Shown here: piece after piece, positions 1 through 11,200 of the stretch
Layout of the letters: every line of letters begins with the position of its first letter
Position numbering within the stretch: position 1 is the stretch's first letter
From: Ophiocordyceps camponoti-saundersi (nom. inval.)
Lineage: Eukaryota > Ascomycota > Sordariomycetes > Hypocreales > Ophiocordycipitaceae
Assembly: GCA_003339415.1 (NCBI GenBank)
Contig: PDHQ01000248.1
Location: forward strand, 9,074-51,709
Direction: 5' to 3'
DNA length: 42,636 bases
The notes under the pieces: generated by a model
Seen by the model: only the letters and a program-made list of their open reading frames with translations
Database searches by the model: none
Told to the model about the DNA's origin: nothing
Program-made: the position numbers and the translations under genes

Positions 1-6
1 TGTGTG

Positions 7-7
<1 letters not shown>

Positions 8-37
<30 letters not shown>

Positions 38-46
38 GGGGGGGGT

Positions 47-85
<39 letters not shown>
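8..85. repeat. Poly-G tract at window edge
   Basis: A run of 78 bases is all G except C at 37 and T at 46, preceded by a short (TG)n. A tract this long at the very start of the sequence suggests a contig edge where assembly or sequencing stopped. It could equally be a real G-quadruplex-forming tract. Confidence 0.95.
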
Positions 86-87
<2 letters not shown>

Positions 88-564
88 GCGACACGTCAGT
101 TTAGCAATTAAAGAAAAAAGCAACGAGTAGAAGAAAATTAAGGGGGTGGGAAAAGAAAGAAGAAGAAGAAGAAGAAGAAATGACTTCGTTCCTCCTTTGG
201 GCTGATGATTGATGACTGATGACTGAATGAGAAAGAAAGAAAAAAAAAAAAAGCAAAGGTCAGGATTTTAAAAAGGGAAAGGGTGGGTGGCTTATCAGCG
301 GGTAGCGTCCAAGTAAGGAAGGAACGAGGGAGGGAGGGGCGTGTGCATGCCCCACCACCATTCACTCCATCCCCCAATCCCCGTTGATACGCCGATGAAA
401 AATGCACTGTGCTTCTGGGTAAGGAGAGCTGTTTACAATAAGGCGCATTTAAGAACTTAGATTCTTAACAATTCCAACAATCGTTCCACACTGTGTCTGG
501 AACCTCGGCTATCTTCCAGCCACAGCACAGACTCTTGGGTTGGAGCCTCTCAGCCACAACTGCA

Positions 565-630
565 TCTGCCCTCTGCCCTCTGCCTCTGCCCTCTGCCTTC
601 TGCCTCTGCCTTTGCCTCTGCCTCTGCCAC
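565..630. repeat. CTGCCT/CTGCCC minisatellite
   Basis: Imperfect tandem copies of a 6-bp CTGCCY unit run for about 65 bp in non-coding sequence. Both strands stay open across it only because the unit length is a multiple of three; I do not call a gene. Confidence 0.8.
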
Positions 631-882
631 GTATTTGCACCATCTCCAGACTCTCCAGACTCTTCCCCTTCCTCTTCCCCCTACATATCGCTCTCAACTC
701 ACAACATGCCATAAACAAATCACCACCTACCAAACAAACAGCCCGCCCGCCAAGCCTTTGTCCACGTCGCAACTGCTACAACATCCTACATGATACATAC
801 ACACACACATGCCTCCATGATAGCCCCCATCCATCCACCCGTCCGTCCGTCCCATCTCTTCGAAACACTCCACGCCCTCCCT

Positions 883-907
883 CCCCCCCCCCCCCCCCCC
901 CCCCACC

Positions 908-948
<41 letters not shown>

Positions 949-949
949 A

Positions 950-983
<34 letters not shown>
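883..983. repeat. Poly-C tract of about 100 bp
   Basis: Almost pure C, broken only by two single A residues (905 and 908) and one GAAA at 948-951. A further C12 run lies at 1011-1022. The opposite strand is a strong G-quadruplex candidate. Confidence 0.95.
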
Positions 984-1370
984 TTCTCTCCTATCCATCA
1001 CGTTTCCCTTCCCCCCCCCCCCTTCCGAGACACAAGCACCCTCCTAGTCTTTCGTCCTTCCTTCCACGTCTCTTCCTTATCACGCTCCAGAAGAAAATGA
1101 AAGCAAGGCAGCTGACACACACCCCCTATCCAAGACATGGCTGACATCTGACAAGCCGAATATATGATATATCCGAATATATCAATACAGCTTTACATCA
1201 TTCACCTTCCTACGTATTCCCTCTCTCTAACCGTGTCAGTCCGTGTCACTATCACGCACCTCCTATCCCCAAGCCCACTCGCAAAAAGACCACACTCAAC
1301 TCCCCCATCCTATCAAGCATCAGCGCACAACCCCCTAAAACAAAAGCAAACCCACCCACGCCAAGCCGGG

Positions 1371-1441
1371 TCTCCTCCTCCTCCTCCTCCTCCTCCTCCT
1401 CCTTGGCGCATCGCAATAATCACCACACACACACACACACC
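1371..1441. repeat. (TCC)n followed by (CA)n microsatellites
   Basis: About eleven TCC units run at roughly 1374-1402, followed by an (AC)n tract around 1421-1441. Both are simple-sequence repeats in intergenic DNA. Confidence 0.85.
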
Positions 1442-2290
1442 TTTCTCCCTCTTACATCTGTACTCTTCTTCTACACGTTCCTACTCGATTCTAAATCCCC
1501 TCATTGGTCACAACTTAATCCCTACATGCCACACCCCGAGTAGCCCGACGATCGGCTGGGCACCCCGACATATCCTCCCCATCGAACTTACCCTATACAT
1601 CCTGTCCTCGCCTGAAAGTGAAACCCCCCCTCCTCTTCCTCCTCTTCCTCCTCCTTTCTCCCTCTACTAAGCCGACTTGACTCTTCTACAGAGTACAGAC
1701 AGAGTGAGAGTAATCCAAGACTCATATCATATCCTTCTATCTCACCATTGCTTACCTACTAGCCTAGTCTGAAAATCCGTCATCTTCATCATCATGCTAT
1801 AGAACGTATTAGTAATTCCCTTTCTTCTTCAATCTGTCAACTTCCTCTCCAACACCCCCACACACCCCCCCCTTAACTCCCTAAACTCCTCTATAACCAA
1901 CTCAACTTAACACTCCAAACACACACGTATAAAAACTCTCACCCTCGATAAGCTCAGCCAGGTCATCCGTGTAGTTAATCTGACATACATACATACATAC
2001 ATACATAATCCGTACATACTCCGTATATAAAGATACACACATATAATACTGAAACAAAACGTTATCCTTAACCCTCTCTCAGAGAAAAGGGGGATAAGCC
2101 AACTCTATCCGTAACGGCTCAGCTTCTCACATACGCATACACATGTACAACTATAAACATCATCCGTACACTTCATCTCAACCTCTTCTCCGCTAAAGAA
2201 TAACACTAACAATAACAACGACAACGACTTAAACAAAGGACATACATAGAAGAATCACGACCCAATAAAACGATAGCCTCACCCTCTTCC

Positions 2291-5200
2291 TCATCCCTTC
2301 CCTCCGCTCCCCTCCCGGTGTGACTTCCGATGCTTCAACGCACTAAACCTCTCCCTGAACCCCACCGTCCCCTTCCTCCTCTCCGGCTCGTGGCTACTAC
2401 CCGCCCGAGTCTCCGGCCTGCCATCCGATTGTCTCGCCGACGAGCCCGCCCTCCACCGGTGATGGTGATGGTGCTGCTGCTGCTGCTGCTCTTGTTGTCC
2501 ATGCGACGACGCCAACCCCTCATCCTCTCCCTCGCCCTCTTCTATTTCCTCCTCCTCCTCCTGTCCATCAATCGGCGTCATGGCCAAGCTGGCCGGCACC
2601 CCCCCACCGCTGCTGTAGCTCCGACGACGCCTTCTACTCCTCCTCCTTCCGCGCGTTCTCGACTCACCACCACGTGAACTGCCCCGATCCCCACTTCCCT
2701 CCGTCCCCTCTCTGCCCCGTCCCTCATCGTCATCAGACTCGCTGCTCTGCTCCTGCTCCTCCTCCTCCTCCTCCACCTGGTTGACCGACGAGTTGGACGA
2801 GATGACGACCGAACTGTTGGCCAACTCCCGGAGCCGAATCCTCTGCTCCGCGTTGGGCCTCCTCTTGGAAAACTTGTTGCCGATAATGGCCCCCGTATGC
2901 GAGATGAGCACCTTCATCACCGCCTTCTTCAGCGCCAGCGCCAGATCCAGGTTCGACCACGTCTTGTTCTGCCACTCCATCGTCGGCATCCGGAACACAA
3001 AGTCGTGCACGTCTTCAAAGTTGCGCTGCTCCCTGCCCCGGTAGCTGAGACAGAGCACCACCGACGGCATGCGAATGTACGCGAATGTCATGTAGTTGCT
3101 CGCCCTGCTCATCATCTTGCTGAGGTCGTCTTGATGCTGCTTTTGCTGCTGCTGTTGTTGCAGCCTGTCGTCCGCTGCCGTCGACTTGCCGCGATGACCG
3201 AACCGTACGCCCTTGCGGCTGTCTGCCGTCGACGACTCGCGCGAGGACATGACCGACGATGAGCGCCCTGCCGTCTTGCCTCCTGGCCCGGCGCTGCGCA
3301 GCGAGTCGTACGAAGACTTCTTGGCCAGCATCGTCTTGCCCGTGCCCGATGACCGGAACAGCCGGAAGCCGTGGCCGTCGCCGCCTCCGTAGGAGCTGTA
3401 GCCGCCGCTCTTCTCTCGGTCGCCGCCGCCTCCGCCGCCTCCCCCGCTTCCCGAGACGGCGCCGCCCCAGGCCTTCTTACTCGCCCGCTCATGCGTCGCG
3501 TGAGACGCCAGTGTCGGTCTCAGCCTCAGCTCCAACGACCCGGCCTTGGTCGAGAAGCCGCCGTTGGCATCCGCCCCCGTCGTCGCTTGGTTATTGTCTA
3601 GCCTGCTGCTCGAGCTCGCAGGCGACTCCCCGACGTCGTCCAGGTCAGCGTCGTCGTCGTCGCCGTCGTCGACATCTTCGTCGTGACCCTTGTTGTAGGT
3701 CGCCGTGCCGCCGTTTTTGCCCTCGCTGCCGGTCGCCGACGCCTTGTCGCCGCCCATGCCGGGAAAGACGTAGTCGAAGATGAGCTTGCCCGCCTCCCGC
3801 TCCAGCTGCAGTCGCGTGGGATACAGACTGACTTCGAACCGGTCCATGACCGTGATGCCGGCGATGGCCTCGAGCATGTGCCAGTAGACGCGGATCATGT
3901 CCCGATTGTGCGAATTGTCCGTGCTGCTGCCATGTCCGTGAAAGGCCGCCCGTCCTCGGTGACTAGAGCCGAGCCTCTGCTCCTTTTCGTCTCCGGTATG
4001 ATAAGGCCCGATCATCTCGGGATAGGTAGCGTCCGGTAAAAGGTTGAGTCCCAGCACCTTGCCGACCCGCACCAGGTTGGTGTGCGAGCCGTCGGCGTTG
4101 TCCGTCCGGTCGTACTCGACATTGCGCAGCTGCAGCTCTACCAGGGGCTCGTTCGAGTCTTGGATCAGGTGCCACACAATGTCTCGTCCCGAGATGATCC
4201 ACTTGAGCAGGGCCTTGGTGTCGCTGTTGGCCTCGTGCTTCTGCTGAGCCGTCGTGATGGCCTTCATGACGAAGAACAGCTCGTCTTCGCTCGCGGCCAG
4301 GTCCCTCTCCAGCATGAGCCGGTCCTCCCAGCCGCGCCTGTCCAGATGCTTGGAATACACCTGGAACTGGTTCTTGATCTCTTCCATCTGCTTGATGCGA
4401 GACTGCAGCCGCTGCACCATGAGCGGCGCCCCGCTGAGGTCGCTAAAGTCCGAAGCCAGCATGATCTTCTCCAGTCGCTCGCTCCGAGTCTTCTCCAGGG
4501 GCTCGCTGTACATGAGCAGGTCGAGGACGATGACGTATATGGCGTAGTACTCGGACGAGTTGCACAGCGCCCGAACCTGCGGGAAGTCGACCCAGAGCGA
4601 GTCGGACCGCAGGCTCTCGCCCGAGTCGGCCGGAGACGACGAGCTGCCCCCGCCGTCTCCGGACCCTTCTTCCTCGTTGACCTCGTCGCCGTACTTGAGA
4701 CGCAGGTTGTTGAACTTGTCGTACCGCAGCATCGCCGACGTCTTCCTCACCACCCGCTTGAAGCCGACGCAGTCCGCGGCAAAGTTGAACATGATCTCCA
4801 TCGGCGCCCACGGCGGCCACATGGACCCCTTGGGCGTCCCGTACCGGCTGCCGGCGTACATGGACACCGTGCTGGAGGAGAACCACTGGCGCCGGGCGAC
4901 GAAGAACTGCGTGCTGTCCATGTTGAGCAGCATCCGCCGCTGCACCAGCCCGCTGACCGGGTCCGAGATGCGTTCCCGGTCCATGACTTCGAGCACCTTG
5001 AGCTCCATGCCCTTGGCCGTGACCAGCACCACGTTGCCCTTGTTGCGTTCGCTCTGCAGCTGGATCTGGGGGGCGATCAGGCGTACGTGGTAGCCGTGTT
5101 GCGGCGTGTAGTCGCGCGAGATGCCGCTCTCGAGGTCGCATATCGCCGTGCACGAGCCGTCGCCGTTGGCGCGCCAGTGACCGCGCCCGTCGCTGATCAT

Positions 5201-8200
5201 CCTCCGGATCCGCTCCTCGAGGTCGTTGGCCTCCTCCCGCTCCGCCGCCGCCGCCGCAGCTGCACTGAGAGGGGTGGGAGTCGTCGCTGTCGCCGCTGCC
5301 GCCACCGTCGTCGCCGTCGTCGCCGTCGTAGTCATCGTCGTCGACGTCCCCCCAGTCTCGGCCGCCGACTCGGCACCCGTCTGGCTGGGTGTCGAAGTCC
5401 CCGTCGGCGATGCCGCCCGCTGTTGCGTCCTGCCCTTGTGCTGTTCCTCGACAATGTCCAGCAGGAACTTGACGGCCGGCCGCGAAAGGTAGTAGACGAA
5501 GCCACGCCGCTGGCTGACCTGGTGGATGTATCGCAGCACGATGTTGCGCAGCACGTTGTTCCACTTAAACTCCATATTGTGAATCACGAACCGGTTCTCG
5601 TAGTCGCTCTCAAACTCCGCCGTCGACGGCACGCCGAGCACGCCGTCGCTGTGCTTGCTGCTGCTGCTTTTGCTGCTGCTGCCGTTGCTCCCCTTGCCGT
5701 TCGCACTGCTTTTCGGCCTGTCCTGCGAAAGCGTCGTCATCATCTGCTCCAGCATGTCCTCCAGGAACGCCTTCTTGTCCTTGAGGTCGCCCGTGTGTCG
5801 CCGCATGGCCTCCAGGTCGTTCATGGCTTGCGCGTCCTGCGAGCTCGTCTGCACCGCCTTGAGCTCGGCCTCGCCCACGTTCCGCGAGTGCGACAGCATC
5901 TGTCCCTCCAGCTGATCCAGTCGTCCCTGGATCAACCGCGCCTGGACGCGCTTCGGATCGTCGTCGTGCGTCATGTAGCAAAAGTGAGTCGGCTCGTTGC
6001 CAAACGGGCTCGTCCGCGTCGGGTCTCCGGCGATGGTGCCGCAAATGTCAGTCTGCCGGAAGTACGTCAGACGCGGCGAAAAGGCCAGCGGCAAGATCTT
6101 CGTCTCCGGGTTCGGCTCCGTCGGCAGTATCCAGTCGAGTTCCACAAAGTCGTCCATGTCGATCCAGCTCGTGTCGTGATCCGGAATCCTGAAGCGCGAA
6201 AGGTCCGGCTTCTCGTCCGGGTCCGCCATCAGCGGCCCAATGGTCCCGTTGCGGATCGCCTCCGTCGTCGTGCCCTTGAGGCTGGCAGACACGGCCCTCA
6301 CGTCGGCCTTGGCCAAGTCCAACTGGCCCTCGTGCACCTTGATGCCGGAGATTCGGCTAGGAGCCTCCTTCTTCCCCTTACTCTTCCCCGGCGCGTTGAA
6401 CTCCTCACGCCGCTGGTGCAGGTCCAGCATGAAGTTCTCGAACCGCACCTTGAGTCCCGTCGTCGACACCGCGCTTTCCGAGTGGTCCTCGGCCGCCTCC
6501 TTGTGCTTGTAGATGTGACTGAGGAAGAGCGGCGCCAGGAGAAGGCTGTACTTGACCGTCGCCAGGTGACGCCCAAACTTTTTGCTGTTCTTCTCCTGAC
6601 CGGGGAACAGGGCGCCTTGACGGATCGGCAGCGACATGGGCCCGCTGAAGAGCCCCCACCAGTCGAAGAAGTGGGTGAAGACGCGCGGAGTGAGGTGGAC
6701 CGAGTTGTAGCTGCCCGACGGCTCCGGCCGGTCCGGGGTCCATTGCCGGTCCGCCGGTGCCCGGACTCCGATGGACAGGTGGATATGCCGGCTCCGGAAG
6801 CCGCGGAAGGCATCGTACGGCAGGCCGTGGTCCGGCTTGGCGTAGATGGGGTTCTTGAGCACAACCTCGTAGTGAGGCTTGGAGTGAAAGTTGCGCTTCC
6901 CGTCGACGATGGCCCGCTCGAAGACGAGGCCGGCCATCCACTGCACCTTGCCCGACAACTTCATGGCCACCTTCTTGAAGATGGCCCCGGCCTTGATGAC
7001 GCCGCCGACGCCGCTGCTTCCCCCGTCGACGAGGTCGCCTCCGCCTCCTGCACCGCCAGCCCGGGCCGCCTCGCGAACCAGATGGCTGTAGTCCGGCACG
7101 GCCAGGATATACTCGCCGCTGTCGACCGTCATGAAACGCTTCGGATCCTCCTCGACGTTGATGTTCCACCGAACGTCGCCGCGCCAACACATGAGAAAGC
7201 CGGCGCCATTGCCCGTCACCTGGTAAGGGTCGCGCGTCCCCTTGAGCGAGAGGTGCATGTCGCCGTCGCCCTTCCAGGCCACGTGCAGGTGCGAGTGCGT
7301 GTTGAGTCGCAGCTTGTCCCAGAAACCGACCAGCTCGGACGGGTCCAGTTGCGGCTTGGTGAAGGACTCGACCACCATCATCATGTCCTGCACCGCCGGC
7401 TGATACGACGGCCCCCAGGTGATGCGCGTGGGGAGCGCCGTGTTGATGTCCATGTACAGGTCCGAGTATGACTTGACGGCGCTGACGGTCCGGATCACCT
7501 CGATGGCGAAGCTGCCCTCGTTGGCCGAAGCCCCCGAGCCCGGGTCGCGAGCGGGAATCACGTTGACTCGCACGCGCCGCTGCGACTCGACGCCCTGGAA
7601 CTCCTCGGCCACCACCAGGTTCCCCTTGAGCGTCAGCGACTGCGACCGCATCGACTGGCCGGGTTTGAGGCTGGGGATGTGCAGGATGGGCAGCGGATAG
7701 TCGCGCAGCGAGACGCGCACCTCGCCCATGCCCATGGTCAGGTTCATCGGCAGCAATAGGCCGTACCGCATGTCCAGCGGCATTCCCTTGCCGACCTTGT
7801 GGATGAACTCGGGCAGTTCGCGCATCGCGAAGCTGGGCTTGTCGATGACGGCGTGGAAGTCGGACAAGACCGCCGCCATGAGCGCCGGCCGCTGCGGCAC
7901 CTCGAGGATCCTCTCCGTCACCTCCAGATCCTCGGGCATCCGGTTGTCGCCCCAAAACGACTCCCGCATTTCGCGAGCCGCCGTCCGCGACGTCTCGTAA
8001 GCCCTGTCGATGCGCTTCTGCCACGCCTGCGCGTTGTACGCGTCGAGAAACGTGCGCGCCTCGTCCTCCGACACCTTTGCCTGCCCCGGCACGCGGACAC
8101 TGTCGCCGTCTGGGTCGTATCGCGGCAACGAGGTTCTCGGTGCATCCATCCGGCCGTCGAGGCTGCGGCTCCGGAACCACGAACCCGACGGCGCGCCACC

Positions 8201-11200
8201 CGACGACGACGACGGAGCCGCCGCCGCACCCGAGCCCCGTCCGCGGGACATGACGGATCGCGAACGGACGTTGCTGCCCCGACGGACAAACGCCTCTTCG
8301 CGCACCTTGTTCGCCTTGACGCGGAAGGCCTCCTCGCGGACCAGCCGCTGCACCTGCTCGGCGCGGCCGGTGCGGTAGATGATGCCGAGCTTCCACTCGA
8401 ACGCGCCGTCTTCGAGCTCCAGCAGCACATTGCGCGATCGGATCGACGTCTTGGGCAGTAGTTTGGCGCTCTCGGGCTTTTTCTCCAAGATGTACTCGTT
8501 GGTGCCCGTCTTGAAGCGGTGATGAAGCTGCTGCACCGCCTTCATGGTGTTGATGACGTTGTCCGTCACGCGATCGACGACGACCTCGTGAGGCACCGCC
8601 AGGCGCACAGCTTCGGTGGCCACGTCAAACATCTTCTCTTCGGCATAGCCTCCGAGCGCCGTCTTGTGCCTCGACTCGCGGAGGTCGACGCGGCCGGAGT
8701 GGACGCTCAGCAGCCGGGCCCAGACATTCCGCATCCGTGGAGGCTCGACGAAGAGCCGTACAAGTTTGGTGGCCAGATATGGTGTAGACCAGCGGTGGCG
8801 GCCAGCCTCGACACCATAGACGTGCAGCATCATGGCCGGGTCGTTGGGCATGTTGGCCTTGACCTGAAGCAGGGACGCCCGCACGTCGACGGTGACGAGC
8901 TCCGACACGACCGTCGATGCCGTGCCGGCGGGGACGCTAGGCGACGTCGGGCACGCGTCCGGGTTCGAGTAGGTGCCGAGTTGGCGCGGTCTCGGGACGT
9001 CGCGGCCGGTGCGCATCAGGGCCTTGCGTAACGTCATGACGGCGACGCCGACGGCGTAGTGACGGTAGAGGGAGTACTGAACGAGGAGGGTGCGTACCGT
9101 CGCCTGGACGTGGAACATGGGACCGAGGTTGTCACTTACGGCAGACAGGACGAGTTCCAGGCGCGGCATTCGCAGGAAGGGTTCAATCTCAAGCTGGTCG
9201 GCGGCCTCGACGATATGCGCCTCGAAGCCCCGAGCCTGTAAGACGAGACGACGTCCATCGCCGGCCGTCTGCGGCTTCTTGCGGAGCCGCGGCGATGTCG
9301 GCGTCGAAGGGGCCATGTCCGAATCGGACTGGTTAACAAGTCGGCTGTGCGCCCGACGACGTCCACCCCCGAGCCGGCGCTGGGGTTCGTCCAGCTTGTG
9401 AGCGCGATATTCGGCCGAAAACGAGTCGAGATGGAGCGAGACGCCGCGGGTATCGTCGGCAATGTCCTCGTCGACGCCGGCCACCTCGACGTTGAAGTCG
9501 GATGCCTCAAAGTGGTAACTGGTCAGCCACTCGGGCACGGATCGCAAGAAGTTGTGCCGGTTCGGCGACTTGGAGACGGCGCGCTTGTCCGGCTCGACGT
9601 CAATGTGTAGCTGTCGGACAATCTGACGCAGGCCGTCGGTTATCTCCTGACGGGCCATGCTGATGGAGAAGGATTGGATGTTGCCGGTGATGTCGACACA
9701 GACGTCGGGTGTAGCTGCCAGGTGCGTCTTGATGTCGAGCGAATCCGTGGTAATCAGGTTGAAGATTTCGCCAGCACATGTCTGGTAGTATAGACTGTGC
9801 GACTGAAGCCGTATAGAGCCGTCAAGGAAGTAGTGTAAATCTTCCACCGGCGAGTGTGACGACTCGGCGTCGAGCGACACTGAAGAGATGGACGAGATGA
9901 TGAGATCAAAGTCGTCCGGGTCGGATGTGACCTGCAAGGGCTTCAGCCGGATGCGCACGACGGGCTCGTGCATCGATAGTTTTATGTTGGCCTTGGGAAG
10001 GAGGCGTGATATGAGTTGTTGGCGGCCGCCGTGGTGCGTCTTAGGCGGCCGCGGCTTGGGCTGCAACAAGGCGATGAGCAGCGGTAGATGGCAAGGATCG
10101 AGGTCGACGGACGGAGAGGTGACGACCGAGTTGGCGAAGAGAATGTTGGCGTTGCGCTCCTCCAGCGCGCTCTCCTGCGACAGCTGGACCGTCTTGGACG
10201 GCAGAGTCGTCCGAGCCGTCGTCGTCGCCATGGGCACGTAGACGATGCGCTCAGGCCCGCGCTGGCCGTCGTCGAGGTCGATGGAGATGGACAGGGCAGC
10301 CGCCAGGGCCTCGTGAGCGATGTCCTTGGGGGAAAAGTACATGCGATGAGCCGGCGACTTGGGATCGAGCCGGTGAAAGTCGATGCCGACCTCCTTCATC
10401 GACGCGTTGAGGAGGATGGGGCTGGAAGCCGGCTTTATGGACGTGATCTTCTTGGTCAGTCCAGCGAAGGAGACGGCAAACTGAACCTCCTTGATATTGC
10501 GCAGGATGGCGCTGAAGAACTCGCGCGAGTCCGTCACCGTCTGCATCAGCTCCTCGTTGTCTTGACCGCCGCCATTATCGTCGCCGGCCGGTGGCGTAGT
10601 CGGGTCTGTCTGGGGCACGACCAGATCTGGCGTCGGCGTCGGTGTCGGCGTACGCAGCTTGGCGGCGCAGAGCATGACGTCGTCGTATGGTACGCTGACT
10701 CTGCCCAGCTTGATCGCGATGGTGACGTCGCGCAGTCCATCGCGGGACTCGTGCAGGAAGCCGTGAACGTTGAAGAGGGCATGATCGAGCACCTCGAGCG
10801 ACTCGCCGCCGTCGGCTGTAAAGAGGAGGCTTCGCAGCGTCACGATCCACTCGGCCTGACGCTTCTTGTCGTCGCCCGAATGCAACTTCTGTGACCGTCC
10901 GACCCTCTTGCGCCGCGTATCCACGGCAAGGGTGAGGCTGCCGAGCTGAATGTGGCCCACGCCAACGATATTGACGGTGGTGTGTGTGGCAACGACGTCA
11001 ACCATGTGAAGCCAACCGATATGGCGATGCAGCTTCTTGAAAGCCTGCCGAAACCTGGCTGCCTTGGACCAGATGTTGCCGGCGGAAGACGAGGAGGCAG
11101 AGGCGGATCGGCCATGGGAGGCGCGCGATTTCTTGTCCGAAGTCGTTTCATGATCGAGACCAGACTTGGTCGGCTTCTGCTCGCTTGTGTCGACGGTGAC

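Larger units (their letters stand above)
1..2290. other. Gene-free region with G/C homopolymers and microsatellites
   Basis: I see no credible gene here. The open frames are low-complexity (poly-Pro, poly-Gly, Ser/Leu) translations of simple repeats. The segment starts inside a poly-G tract, holds a CTGCCT-type minisatellite, a roughly 100-bp poly-C tract, (TCC)n, (CA)n and (ACAT)n arrays, and then AT-richer sequence leading to the 3' end of the Fmp27-like gene. The last few hundred bases probably include that gene's 3' UTR and terminator, but I cannot place a poly(A) site. Confidence 0.75.

Noticed and set aside
540..1100. Poly-proline and poly-glycine open frames on both strands
   Set aside because: They are translations of a poly-C/poly-G tract and CTGCCT repeats with no conserved sequence.
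4082..7471. A 1,129-codon open frame antisense to the Fmp27-like gene
   Set aside because: It follows from high GC3 in the true gene; its product is Arg/Val/His/Leu-rich with no recognisable motif, while the minus strand carries the conserved GFWDK and WPPW signatures.
6405..8396. A 663-codon minus-strand frame overlapping the Fmp27-like gene
   Set aside because: It is a frame-shifted shadow of the same gene, rich in Arg, Gly, Ala and Pro without domains.
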